In this document: piece by piece, positions 16,292 to 26,720 of the stretch
How the letters are laid out: every line of letters begins with the position of its first letter
How positions within the stretch are numbered: position 1 is the first letter of the stretch
Assembly: GCA_035295225.1 (NCBI GenBank)
Contig: DATGJI010000005.1
Location: 1-64,000 of the forward strand
From: Candidatus Eremiobacteraceae bacterium
GTDB taxonomy: Bacteria > Vulcanimicrobiota > Vulcanimicrobiia > Eremiobacterales > Eremiobacteraceae
Direction of reading: 5' to 3'
DNA: 64,000 nt
Made by a program: the position numbers and the translations under genes
Notes under the pieces: model-generated
Told to the model about the DNA's origin: nothing
The model's input: only the letters and a program-made list of their open reading frames with translations
The model's database searches: none

Positions 16292-16366
16292 GGCGGACCA
16301 TGAAGGTCCGCCCTACACTGCGACGAGGCCGGAAGTGAGCGGCGGACCATAAAGGTCCGCCCTACA
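16292..16366. repeat. two GGCGGACC palindromes
   Basis: GGCGGACCATGAAGGTCCGCC (from 16292) and GGCGGACCATAAAGGTCCGCC (from 16341), each followed by CTACA. The second supplies the stop codon of the downstream-ending sulfurtransferase gene (complement of CTA at 16362-16364). Confidence 0.85.
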
Positions 16367-17810
16367 TTGCGACGAGGCCGGACTCGAGCGGGTAACCGCG
16401 CTCGTGCCAATCGGCGATGCCGCCGGTCATGCAGGTGATGTTCTCAAAGCCGCGCGCTGCGAGCGCACTCGCGGCAACGGCAGCGCGCCCGCCGCTCGCG
16501 CAGTGGACCACGAGCGCCCGATCGTGCGGCACACGATCGATCTCGCGTACGATGCGTCCGGCGGCGATCTGCACGGCACCGGGAATATGTTCCGCGGTGT
16601 ATTCGCCGCGATTGCGAACATCGAGAATCACGGCCGCTCCGGATTGCCACAAGTCATGCGCGCGGCCGGCGTCGACAAATGTCAGACTCGAATGCGGCAA
16701 GCCGTCGCTGTCCGGAGCGACGTAGCCGCGGATGGTGTCGATGCCGACGCGGACGAGACGCCGCACGAGATCGGCAACGCGGGTCGCGGGCGCCACAAGG
16801 AGCACGGGTTTGTCGGCGGGCACGATCCATGCGCTCCACGCGGAGAAGCGATCCCCGTCAGGAACGTTGACCGCTCCCTTGATGTGCGACGTTGCAAACG
16901 ATTCCGCATCGCGCGCATCGAGGATCGTTGCGCCGCCGGCAAGAGCCGAGGCAACAGCTTCCGCGTCCATCTGCGCGGGCTGCGGCAAACGGCCGAGCAC
17001 CGGCACGCCATCGCGATTCATCGTCTTCATGCGCGCGAAATACGACGGGGCATCTGATTGACCGTCGAGCAGCTCGCGCACGAAGCCGTCGACGTCGCCG
17101 TTGCGCAGAAACGGCGCCCACCAAGCGAAGCGCCGTTCGTATCCAACCGTCGTGCTCGGCACAGCGCTCATCGCTTTGCCGCACGCCGAACCTGCGCCGT
17201 GACCGGGCCAGACCTGCACAAAATCAGGTAACGTCAAAAACTTGGATCGAAGACTCTCGAACATCTGGCGCGCGCCCGCGTCTGCGGACCCGGCGACGCC
17301 GACTGCCTGCTCGAGAAGATCCGGCCGCCCGACGTCTCCGACAAAAACAAAGTCGCCGCTCAGCAGCAGCATCGGGTCGGCAGATGCCGCGCCGTCGTAC
17401 ACCGCGAACGCGAGATGTTCCGGCGTGTGCCCCGGCGTATGCAGCGCGCGCACGCGGACATCGCCGATCGCGATCTCGTCGCCGTCGCGAAGCAGCCGGT
17501 GCGCAGAGCCGTCCAAGCCGGCGTACGACCAGTTCGCACCGCCTTCACCGGACAACATCAGCGTCGCGCCGGATGCGGCAGCAAGCTCGCGCGATCCGGA
17601 CAGGTAGTCGGCGTGGATGTGCGTTTCGGTGACCGCGATGATGCGGAGTTCTTCGCGCTCGGCCACGTCCAGATACGATTGCACATCTCGGCGCGGATCG
17701 ACGACGAGCGCTACGCCGGCGTGCGGGTCGGCTATGAGATAGGACGCTTGCGCAAGACCTTCGTCGTAGAACTCTCGGAAGTACAACGCGAACCCCCCGC
17801 CGGCCGGCAT
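16362..17810 (-). CDS. persulfide dioxygenase-rhodanese fusion (CstB-like)
   Basis: A 482-residue protein. Residues 1-250 are a metallo-beta-lactamase-fold domain with [10 protein letters not shown] (about 63), then [24 protein letters not shown] and PGHG, the mononuclear iron ligands of persulfide dioxygenases. Residues about 265-360 form a rhodanese-like domain without a catalytic Cys. Residues 375-478 form a second rhodanese with HCASGGRA, where the Cys is the persulfide carrier. This three-module order is that of CstB, which oxidises low-molecular-weight persulfide and makes thiosulfate. It starts 130 bp from the divergent mutase gene and ends inside a palindromic repeat. Confidence 0.85.
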   Translation of the reverse strand: MPAGGGFALYFREFYDEGLAQASYLIADPHAGVALVVDPRRDVQSYLDVAEREELRIIAVTETHIHADYLSGSRELAAASGATLMLSGEGGANWSYAGLDGSAHRLLRDGDEIAIGDVRVRALHTPGHTPEHLAFAVYDGAASADPMLLLSGDFVFVGDVGRPDLLEQAVGVAGSADAGARQMFESLRSKFLTLPDFVQVWPGHGAGSACGKAMSAVPSTTVGYERRFAWWAPFLRNGDVDGFVRELLDGQSDAPSYFARMKTMNRDGVPVLGRLPQPAQMDAEAVASALAGGATILDARDAESFATSHIKGAVNVPDGDRFSAWSAWIVPADKPVLLVAPATRVADLVRRLVRVGIDTIRGYVAPDSDGLPHSSLTFVDAGRAHDLWQSGAAVILDVRNRGEYTAEHIPGAVQIAAGRIVREIDRVPHDRALVVHCASGGRAAVAASALAARGFENITCMTGGIADWHERGYPLESGLVAM

Positions 17811-17942
17811 AAAGAAGCGCGCCCGCTACAGGCCGCCGCCGCGTCCGTCGTTCGCCGCGAGCGCAGGCCAGTCCGTGCTTCGGCGCGAACCGTCCCGGTA
17901 ACGCGAACGTCTGACATCCACCAGCACTGTAGGAAGAATTTC

Positions 17943-19637
17943 GTGGCGAAAACCGTCGACAATATGTCCGAAAAAACGCCCGCTCGCACGAACGGCGCGA
18001 ACTCGAAGGAGTCGGCGTGGCGCAGCGCCTTTGAGGCCGGCAAGAAGCTGCCTGGCGCGAACGACCGCACGATCTCCAACCACCCGCTGAAACCGCTCTA
18101 TGGACCCGAAGACGTCGCCGGACTCGATGTCGAGAACGACCTCGGCTACCCGGGGCAATATCCGTACACGCGCGGATTGCATGCGACCGGATACCGCGGC
18201 CGGCTCTGGACCATGCGTCAATTCGCCGGCTTCGGCACCGCAAAGCAGACCAACGAGCGTTACAAATTCCTCCTCGCTCAGGGTCAGACCGGGCTTTCCG
18301 TGGCGTTCGACATGCCCGCGCTCATGGGTTACGACTCGGATCACCCGCGCGCGCTCGGCGAGGTCGGCAAATGCGGCGTCGCGATCTCGACGCTGCAAGA
18401 TATGATGGATCTGTTCGACGGCATCGACCTCGGCAAGATCACCACATCCATGACGATCAACTGCACGGCGCCCGTCGCACTGGCGATGTACATCGCGGCT
18501 GCAGAAGCGAGCGGCGTTCCGCAAGACAAGCTCGGCGGCACGCTGCAAGCAGACATGCTCAAGGAATACATCGCACAGAAAGAATGGATCTATCCGCCGG
18601 AACCGTCTATGCGCATCATCATCGACATGATCGCGTACTGCTCGAAGCACGTGCCGAAGTGGAACACGATCTCCATCTCCGGCTACCACATCCGCGAAGC
18701 TGGCAGCACCGCTGCGCAAGAGCTCGCCTTCACGCTGGCCGACGGGTTTGCGTACGTGGAAGCGGGGATCAAGAGCGGGCTGAACGTTGACGATTTCGCG
18801 CCCCGACTTTCGTTCTTCTTCAACTCGCACTCCGATTTCTTCGAGGAGATAGCGAAGTTCCGTGCGGCGCGGCGCATCTGGGCGCGTCACATGCGCGACA
18901 AGTACGGCGCGAAAAATCCGCGCTCGCATGCCATGCGCTTCCACACGCAGACCGCCGGTTGCTCAGCCACGGCGCAGCAGCCCGACAACAACATCATGCG
19001 CACGGCGTTCCAAGCGCTCGCCGCAGTGCTCGGCGGCACGCAGTCGCTGCACACGAATTCGCTCGACGAAGTGCTGGCGCTGCCCACCGAGAAGAACGTG
19101 CAGATCGCGCTGCGCACGCAGCAAGTCATCGCGTACGAGACGGGCGTCACGAACGTCATCGACCCGCTCGGCGGATCGTACTTCCTCGAGAAGCTCACCG
19201 ACGACATCGAGCGCGCGGCAGAAGACTACTTCCGGCGTATCGAGGAGTTCGGCGGCGTCATCCCCGCGATCCACGCCGGCTTCTTCCAAAAGGAGATCGC
19301 AGACGCGGCGTACGTCTATCAGCGCGAGATCGAGAGCGGCGAACGGATCATCGTGGGCGTCAACGAATTTCTCACCGACGAAGAGCAGCCGATCTCGCTG
19401 CTCAAGATCGATCGCGCGGTCGAACTCGAACAGTGCCGGCGCGTCGCGGAATTCCGCGATGGGCGCGACGGCACAAAAGTCGAGGAAGCGCTTGCGGCGT
19501 TCAAACGCGCGGCCGAAACCACCGAGAATCTCATGCCGCACTACCTGAACTGTGTGCGCAGCCACGCCACGCTCGGCGAGATCTCCGAGGCGCTCGTGCC
19601 GGTCTTCGGGCGCTACCGCGAACCGGCGTTTGTGTAG
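17943..19637 (+). CDS. methylmalonyl-CoA mutase, large (catalytic) subunit
   Basis: A 564-residue catalytic subunit lacking the B12 domain. Start is GTG 17943 with AGGAAG six bases upstream; the longer frame is not used. Typical motifs are [66 protein letters not shown] and [40 protein letters not shown] (the latter spanning the substrate and AdoCbl face). It isomerises (R)-methylmalonyl-CoA and succinyl-CoA, or a related acyl-CoA; the mutase subtype was not resolved by eye. The small subunit follows without a gap. No MeaB GTPase or epimerase gene is adjacent. Confidence 0.92.
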   Translation: MAKTVDNMSEKTPARTNGANSKESAWRSAFEAGKKLPGANDRTISNHPLKPLYGPEDVAGLDVENDLGYPGQYPYTRGLHATGYRGRLWTMRQFAGFGTAKQTNERYKFLLAQGQTGLSVAFDMPALMGYDSDHPRALGEVGKCGVAISTLQDMMDLFDGIDLGKITTSMTINCTAPVALAMYIAAAEASGVPQDKLGGTLQADMLKEYIAQKEWIYPPEPSMRIIIDMIAYCSKHVPKWNTISISGYHIREAGSTAAQELAFTLADGFAYVEAGIKSGLNVDDFAPRLSFFFNSHSDFFEEIAKFRAARRIWARHMRDKYGAKNPRSHAMRFHTQTAGCSATAQQPDNNIMRTAFQALAAVLGGTQSLHTNSLDEVLALPTEKNVQIALRTQQVIAYETGVTNVIDPLGGSYFLEKLTDDIERAAEDYFRRIEEFGGVIPAIHAGFFQKEIADAAYVYQREIESGERIIVGVNEFLTDEEQPISLLKIDRAVELEQCRRVAEFRDGRDGTKVEEALAAFKRAAETTENLMPHYLNCVRSHATLGEISEALVPVFGRYREPAFV

Positions 19638-20048
19638 ATGACCGAGCGGCCGATTCGCATCCTCGTCGCCAAAGCCGGGCTCGACGGTCACGACCGCGGC
19701 GCCAAGGTGATCGCGCGCGCGCTGCGCGATGCGGGCGTCGAGGTGATCTACACGGGTTTGCATCAGACGCCCGAGCAAGTCGTCGAAGCCGCGATCCAAG
19801 AAGACGTCGACGGCATCGGCTTGTCCGTCTTGTCCGGCGCGCACATGACGCTCTTTCCGCGCATCAAAGAACTGCTGGACCGCGAGGGCGCGAGCGACAT
19901 CGTGCTCTTCGGCGGCGGTACCATACCGGACGAAGACGTGAAGCCATTGCTCGAAGCCGGCATCGCTGCGATCTTCACGCCGGGAACGCCGATCGCCACG
20001 ACGATCGAATTCGTGCGCGACGCATGCGGGAAGCGCGCGCGGGCCTGA
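19638..20048 (+). CDS. methylmalonyl-CoA mutase, small cobalamin-binding subunit
   Basis: A 136-residue Rossmann-like B12 domain. The cobalt-ligating DGHDRG motif (residues 16-21) is followed by SVLSG around residue 64 and by [11 protein letters not shown] around 93, the classical DxHxxG...SxL...GG signature. It starts at ATG immediately after the TAG of the large subunit. Separate subunits are typical of archaeal and some bacterial mutases. Together they form the active heteromer. Confidence 0.92.
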   Translation: MTERPIRILVAKAGLDGHDRGAKVIARALRDAGVEVIYTGLHQTPEQVVEAAIQEDVDGIGLSVLSGAHMTLFPRIKELLDREGASDIVLFGGGTIPDEDVKPLLEAGIAAIFTPGTPIATTIEFVRDACGKRARA

Positions 20049-20075
20049 GCGCGACCATTACGTCTAGTCGCGTTT

Positions 20076-20145
20076 GGGCAAGCGTTGCTTGCCCTACTAC
20101 GAGCGCGACGGGAACGACAGGAACGACGAGCGCGACGGGAACGAC
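20076..20145. repeat. GGGCAAGC palindrome and a direct repeat before gltX
   Basis: GGGCAAGC-GTT-GCTTGCCC lies at 20076-20094. Directly after it the 18-base block GAGCGCGACGGGAACGAC occurs twice (20101-20118 and 20128-20145), separated by a 9-bp half copy. The direct repeat ends nine bases before the gltX start codon. Confidence 0.75.
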
Positions 20146-20153
20146 GAGAACTC

Positions 20154-21625
20154 ATGGCCGATAAGATCCGCGTGCGCTTTGCGCCGAGCCCCACCGGATA
20201 TCTGCACGTCGGCGGAGCGCGCACGGCGCTCTTCAATTGGCTTTTCGCGCGGCACAACGGCGGCGACTTCGTCTTGCGCGTGGAGGACACCGATACCGCG
20301 CGCAACCGCGACGAGTTCGAGCGCGGCATCTTCGACGGCATGCGTTGGCTCGGCCTGACATGGGATGAGGGACCGGACATCAGCGGCGCGTTCGGGCCGT
20401 ACCGTCAGAGCGAGCGTCAGGCGCTTTATCGCGACGCCGCAGACAAATTGCGCGCATCCGGACACGTCTACGAGTGTTTTTGTTCCGACGCCGAACCCGA
20501 AACGCAATCGAGCGAAACCGGCACCGCGGATCGCACCGCGGCATCGTGCCCGTGCCGCGCGCTCGAATCCGCGGTGCGGCTCGAACGGATGGCTGCGGGC
20601 GAACCGGCCGCACTGCGTATGGCCGTGGACCCCACGCGCGCGATCACCGTCGTCGATCTCATACGAGGAGACGTCACGTTTCCGCCGGGCACCGTGCCGG
20701 ACTTCGTCGTGGTCAAGCGCGACGGCGGCGCGCTGTACAATTTCGCCGTTGTCTCCGATGACCATAGTATGCGCATCACGCACGTGATCCGGGGCGAAGA
20801 GCATCTCGCGAACACGCCCAAGCAGCTCTTGATCTACGAGGCGCTCGGATGGCAACCGCCGTCGTTTGCGCACATCCCGATCATCCTCAACGAGCAGCGG
20901 CGCAAACTCTCGAAGCGTGACGGCGCCACATTCGTCAACGACTATGAGACCATGGGCTTCTTGCCGCAAGCGCTCGTGAATTTTCTCGCGCTCTTGGGCT
21001 GGTCGCCGGGCGATAACCGCGAGATACTGTCCATCGAAGAGATGATCCGCGATTTCACGCTTGCCGGCGTCGTCAAGCACCCCGCGATTTTCGATCCGGC
21101 CAAGCTCGCCTGGATGAACAAAGAGTATATGAAGGGGGTCGCGCCGGCAGATCTCGCGCGCATGGTGGCGGCGCTGCTGCCCGTGCTGCGTCCGAATGCT
21201 GCGCGCACAGACGCGGCGCACGTCGCGCGCGTCACGGCGCTGCTTGCAGAGCGCGTCCACACGATCGCGGACATCGTCGAGCAAGGCGCGTACTTCTTCG
21301 AAACCGATCCGCCCGAGCCGACGCCGGAAGCTCTCAGCAAACATTGCGCCGCGGCGGAGACATCCGAACGGCTTACTGCGGTGCGCGATGCGCTCGCCAC
21401 CGCCGACGATTTCAATCCAGCCGGCGTTGAAGCGGCGATCCGCGGTCTCGCCGAAGCGAAAGGCACAAAGGCCGCCACGTACATCCATCCGCTGCGCGTC
21501 GCGCTCACCGGTCAGGCGGTGAGTCCGGGCATATTCGAGGTCACATCCATTCTCGGTCGCGATGTCGCGCTCGCGCGCATCGACGCGCTCCTGCATCGGC
21601 TCGCGCTCACCCCGGCGCCGCGTTC

Positions 21626-21629
<4 letters not shown>
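20154..21629 (+). CDS. gltX: glutamate--tRNA ligase
   Basis: A 491-residue class I synthetase. The start ATG 20154 gives MADKIRVRFAPSPTGYLHVGGART, containing the HIGH-equivalent YLHVG; KLSKRDGA is the KMSKS equivalent near residue 250. A Cys-x-Cys ... Cys-x-Cys pair (ECFCSD and CPCRAL, about residues 103-136) indicates a zinc-binding insertion as in E. coli GluRS. Whether it is discriminating (Glu only) or also charges tRNA-Gln cannot be said. The stop overlaps the glmU start by four bases. Confidence 0.96.
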
Positions 21630-22968
<1,339 letters not shown>

Positions 22969-22972
<4 letters not shown>

Positions 22973-24246
22973 ACCCGATCGCCTATATCGGCTGGGCCGT
23001 CGCCGTCGTCCTCGCGGCGATCTGGGCCGTGCTCTGGCGTCGTCAAACCGGGCGGCTTCGCGCGCTCGATCAGCGCGCGAAACAAGCCGAACAGCGTTTC
23101 TATCTGCTTGAGACGGTTGCGCCCGAGCTTACGGATGTCGCCACCGAATCCACTGCGGCGACCTGCACGCGCATTCTGGATCGCCTCAACAGACTCGTGC
23201 CGGCTGACGTCCAGCTCTGCTTTTTCAACGAGGATGGCAGACTCGTGCTCGGCGCAAAGTCCGGCACGGGTTACGCCGGTTACTTGCGCGACGGAGAGGC
23301 CTACGAAGGCGCCACGATCGTGCATTGGGTACGCGACCACGCGTGCACGGCGATCGTCGGGCCCGAACCCGCGTACATCCCCAAAGTCGTGGATCTTGCT
23401 CGTGATCCGGAGGCGGCGAAGTCCGGCGTGGGACCGGTCGCGGGCAGCCGCGATCGCGTCTGGGCGCTCGCCGTGCCGTTGACGCGCGACCGCGGTTCCG
23501 GCCGCCAGCTTGAGATCGTCGGCGTGCTGTACGTGGAGCGTGCGAAGGACCAACCCTTGACGGAAGGCGACGTGCTGACCGTCGAAACCGTCGGCCGCCT
23601 CGCGTCCGACGCGCTGCAGCGCGCGCGCTTCGCCGACAGTTTGCGTCATGCGTCGAACACCGATGCGCTGACCCGATTGTTGACCCCCGCGGCGTTCCGT
23701 CAGCGCCTGCGCGACGAAGTGGACGGCCGCCGTTTTGCCGACAAGTTCGCGAGCCGCGATCTTGCGCTGTTCTTCATCGACACTGATAATTTCAAACTCT
23801 GGAACGACTCATTCGGTCATGCCGCAGGCGACAAACTGCTCCGCGCGCTTGCGGACATCTTCAGCGAGACCGCGACGACACATCACGGATTCGCCGGCCG
23901 CAACGGCGGCGACGAATTTTGCATCGCGCTCCTCGATCGGCGCAAGGAAGAAGCGATCAAGCTCGCCGAGGGTCTTCGCGCGCGCGTCGAGCTGACGAAT
24001 TTCGCGTCGCATCTCGGCATTGCGGCTGCCGACGGCGCCCGGGTGACGCTCTCCATCGGCGTGTCGCACTATCCGAACGACGTCGCGACCGATTCGCCGC
24101 AGGCGGCGGGGCGGCTGCTTGAAGCGGCAGACGCGCGTATGTACGAAGCCAAGCGCGGCGGGCGCAACCAGGTGGCCTTCAATCTCGGCCGCGCGTTGCC
24201 GCGCCGGCAGCCGCTCCCGGGCGAGGGTCCGATTTCCCGGCGCTAA
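22969..24246 (+). CDS. membrane-anchored GAF-GGDEF diguanylate cyclase
   Basis: A 425-residue signalling protein. One N-terminal membrane helix (AYIGWAVAVVLAAIWAVLW) is followed by a short coiled coil, a GAF-type sensor domain (about 45-220) and a C-terminal GGDEF domain (about 225-395) with the intact catalytic NGGDEF loop and the substrate-binding DxDxFKxxND (FIDTDNFKLWNDSFGHAAGD). It should make cyclic di-GMP from GTP. An RxxD inhibitory site is not evident upstream of GGDEF. Start is GTG overlapping the glmU stop by four bases. Confidence 0.9.
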
Positions 24247-24329
24247 GAGGCTCCATTCCCAAACCCCCGGAAGCGGACGATCGAGGCTGCACCACTGCAG
24301 ACTCCGATTCCACTTTGAGGAGAGTTTCG

Positions 24330-24791
24330 ATGAAGCAGTTCGCATTCGCCGTTGCAGCGGCAGCATTGCTCGCCGGCGGCACCGTGGCATTCGCAAGCTC
24401 GATGCTCAAACCGTCCATCTTCACTCCGGACTCGATGCACTGGATGCCTGGGACCGGACAGATTCCTTCGACCGTGGGCGTGATGGTGCTCGACGGCGAT
24501 CCGACCAAACCGGGGCCGTTCACCATTCGCCTCAATATTCCGGACGGCACGAAATTTCCGGCGCACTATCATGACGACACCGAACGCCTGACGATCATAT
24601 CGGGAACGTTCATGGCGGGCATCGGCGACACTTTCGACTCGACGAAGCTCGTGGCGCTCCCGGCCGGCTCGTATGCCGTGCTGCCCGCTCACCTGTGGCA
24701 CTACGCGATGGCGAAGGGCGATACGGTGGTGCAGGTCAACGGCACCGGCCCGTTCGCGATGAAGACGGACGCGATGGGCGGCAGCCACTAG
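24330..24791 (+). CDS. secreted cupin-domain protein
   Basis: A 153-residue protein starting at ATG 24330 with GAGGAGA six bases upstream. Residues 1-24 form a cleavable signal peptide (KQFAFAVAAAALLAGGTVAFA). The mature part is a single cupin barrel: PAHYHDDTERLTIISG (metal-binding His, His and Glu of motif 1) and the second-motif His in VLPAHLWHYAMA. Periplasmic single-domain cupins of this kind are mostly uncharacterised; substrate unknown. It stands alone before a repeat. Confidence 0.8.
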   Translation: MKQFAFAVAAAALLAGGTVAFASSMLKPSIFTPDSMHWMPGTGQIPSTVGVMVLDGDPTKPGPFTIRLNIPDGTKFPAHYHDDTERLTIISGTFMAGIGDTFDSTKLVALPAGSYAVLPAHLWHYAMAKGDTVVQVNGTGPFAMKTDAMGGSH

Positions 24792-24801
24792 AACGTCACC
24801 C

Positions 24802-24859
24802 GTAATAGGGCAAGCATCGCTTGCCCTATTACGCGGCGCGGGGCAAGCGATGCTTGCCC
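24802..24859. repeat. two GGGCAAGC palindromes
   Basis: GTAATAGGGCAAGC-ATC-GCTTGCCCTATTAC (24802-24832) has perfect 14-bp arms, the longest in the window. A second copy, GGGCAAGC-GAT-GCTTGCCC, follows at 24841-24859. They lie 10 bp after the cupin stop and could act as its terminator. Confidence 0.85.
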
Positions 24860-24913
24860 TACGACGAGGACCGAGCACGGGAACGGCGCTGATCGGCGCG
24901 GAACTAGGGGCGC

Positions 24914-26014
24914 ATGTTTTCGCAGTCTGTCGGCGAGCTCTTGATGAGCGTTGTCGAGATGGATGCGTCCGATCTGCATCTCATCGTCGGCTGTCCGCCG
25001 ATCGTGCGCCGCTTCGGCGAACTTGTTCCGCTCGAGATGCCGAAAGTTTCCGCCGACGACGCGCGTTCGTTGCTCGCCCCGATGTTCACCGCCGAACAAT
25101 CGGAGCTGCTCGAGCGGAATCGCCAGATAGATTTCGCCTGCGACTTCCTCGGGGTAGCGCGCTTTCGCGTGCACGTCTCGTACGAACGCGATCGGCTGAA
25201 CGCTGAGTTCCGAGTCATCCCGTTCCAGCCGCCGCGTCTTGAAGATCTTTTGCTGCCGCCGGTCGTCGCCGAGGTAGCCACTAAGCCGCATGGACTCGTG
25301 CTCGTCACGGGCCCGACCGGTGCGGGCAAATCCACGACGCTTGCCGGCATCGTCGAATACCTGAACCGTTCGCGCAGCCTGCGCATCGTGACGATAGAAG
25401 AGCCGATCGAATTCGTGCACGAGAGCGCGAAGGCGTATATCACGCAGCGCGAGATCGGAAAAGATTGCAAGACCTACGCCGATGCGATCCGCGCGACGCT
25501 ACGTCAAGATCCCGACGTGATTCTCATCGGCGAGATGCGCGACCTCGAATCGATCGCGTTGTCGCTCGGCGCCGCTGAGACCGGGCATCTCGTGCTCGCG
25601 ACACTGCACACGCTCTCTGCATCCGACTCAGTCAACAGGATCGTCGACGTGTTCCCGTTCGAGCAGCAGGATCAGGTGCGCGTGCAGCTTGCAAGCGTGA
25701 TCGAGGCGGTTTTCTCGCAGGCACTTGTGATGCGCGCCGACGGCAGCGGCCGTGTCTGCGCGATGGAAGTGCTGCTCGGCACGCCGGCCGTGCGCGCGAT
25801 GATCCGGGAGAACAAGACGGCGCAGCTCGCGGACCTGTTGCAGACCGGCACGCCCGAAGGCATTCAGTCGTTAGACCGGCACCTCGCGCAACTCGTGCAG
25901 TCGGGAACGGTTGCGATGGAGACCGCGATGCTCAAGGCGACGCACGCCGACGAGTTACAGCGCATGCTGGGCGCGGTGCCGCTCGGCGAGCGGCGCTCCG
26001 CGATCACCCGCTAG
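24914..26014 (+). CDS. PilT/PilU-type retraction ATPase
   Basis: A 366-residue secretion-type hexameric ATPase of the PilT group. The N-domain begins LLMSVVEMDASDLHLIVGCPP. Walker A is GPTGAGKSTTLAG (about residue 133), followed by the Asp box RIVTIEEPIEF, Walker B DPDVILIGEMRD and the His box GHLVLATLHT. Near the C-terminus VRAMIRENKTAQL matches the PilT AIRNLIRE motif. PilT powers retraction of type IV pili, used in twitching and DNA uptake. No other pilus gene is in the window; dprA and comM lie 12-22 kb away. Confidence 0.9.
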   Translation: MFSQSVGELLMSVVEMDASDLHLIVGCPPIVRRFGELVPLEMPKVSADDARSLLAPMFTAEQSELLERNRQIDFACDFLGVARFRVHVSYERDRLNAEFRVIPFQPPRLEDLLLPPVVAEVATKPHGLVLVTGPTGAGKSTTLAGIVEYLNRSRSLRIVTIEEPIEFVHESAKAYITQREIGKDCKTYADAIRATLRQDPDVILIGEMRDLESIALSLGAAETGHLVLATLHTLSASDSVNRIVDVFPFEQQDQVRVQLASVIEAVFSQALVMRADGSGRVCAMEVLLGTPAVRAMIRENKTAQLADLLQTGTPEGIQSLDRHLAQLVQSGTVAMETAMLKATHADELQRMLGAVPLGERRSAITR

Positions 26015-26058
26015 AATACGCGCACGCCGTTAACTTTTTGAAGGGGCTATTTCTTGAA

Positions 26059-26120
26059 GGGGCCGACGTCAGTCGGCCCAGGTTTTCGTTATTTTAGCTA
26101 GGGCCGACTGGCGTCGGCCC
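26059..26120. repeat. inverted pair of GGGCCGAC palindromes
   Basis: A GGGGCCGACGTCAGTCGGCCC copy (from 26059) and an oppositely oriented GGGCCGACTGGCGTCGGCCCC copy (from 26101) flank an AT-richer 20-bp spacer. They sit between the convergent ends of the PilT-like gene and the isochorismatase gene and could terminate both. Confidence 0.8.
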
Positions 26121-26141
26121 CTTCAAACGCCCCTTCAATCG

Positions 26142-26720
26142 TCAATGGAGGTCTGAGAGCGCCGCAATAATTTCATCAGTCGTGCGCACTTGACCGATGC
26201 GCGCAAAGATATGCTCCAGACTGTGATTGTGCGACAGCTCCTTGAAGTCGGTCATCGCGTCGCTCGCAAATGCGAGCTGATAGCCGTGCTCGAACGCCGA
26301 GCGCGCCGTTGATTCCACGCCGATGCTTGTAGAGATTCCGCACAGTACGATGCCCGTGACGCCGCGGCGGCGCAGCTGCAGATCGAGCTCCGTGCCGTAG
26401 AAAGCGCCCCATTGGCGCTTCGTGATCCGGATGTCGCCGGGCTGCGCGCCTAGTTCCGGGATGAGTTCGGCGAAATCGGGCGGCAACGACATAGACGGCT
26501 GCGGCGCGTCGGCGCGCGGATTCAACCGGTCTGCAGAATCCGGCGAGAAGGTCACATTCACGAGCACGACCGGCAGCGCTGCTTTTCTGAACGCGTCCGC
26601 GAGCCGTGCGGCGTTCGCCACGATGCCTTCGACCGGGTGCGCCGCCGGCCGGCCTGCGATGCCTTTTTGCAAATCGATCACGACCAGCGCCGTCCGGGGA
26701 TCGAGTTCGAGTTCGGCCAT
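26142..26720 (-). CDS. isochorismatase-like cysteine hydrolase
   Basis: A 192-residue alpha/beta hydrolase of the isochorismatase superfamily. The catalytic triad is visible: Asp in LVVIDLQKGI (about 17), Lys in ITKRQWGAF and Cys in VLCGISTSIGVESTARSAFEHGY. Members hydrolyse isochorismate, nicotinamide, ureidoacrylate or related amides; the substrate is not predictable here. The ATG shares one base with the TGA stop of the large Asp-box gene upstream, so the two are translationally coupled. Confidence 0.88.
   Translation of the reverse strand: MAELELDPRTALVVIDLQKGIAGRPAAHPVEGIVANAARLADAFRKAALPVVLVNVTFSPDSADRLNPRADAPQPSMSLPPDFAELIPELGAQPGDIRITKRQWGAFYGTELDLQLRRRGVTGIVLCGISTSIGVESTARSAFEHGYQLAFASDAMTDFKELSHNHSLEHIFARIGQVRTTDEIIAALSDLH

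Noticed and set aside
17415-17942. N-terminal extension of methylmalonyl-CoA mutase
   Set aside because: The frame is open, but it runs through the divergent sulfurtransferase gene; GTG 17943 has a strong ribosome-binding site and fits the family start.
20097-21596. Long open frame opposite gltX (about 499 codons, minus strand)
   Set aside because: It is the reverse-complement shadow of gltX in high-GC DNA; the text is Arg/Asp-rich without domains, while the plus strand is a clear synthetase.
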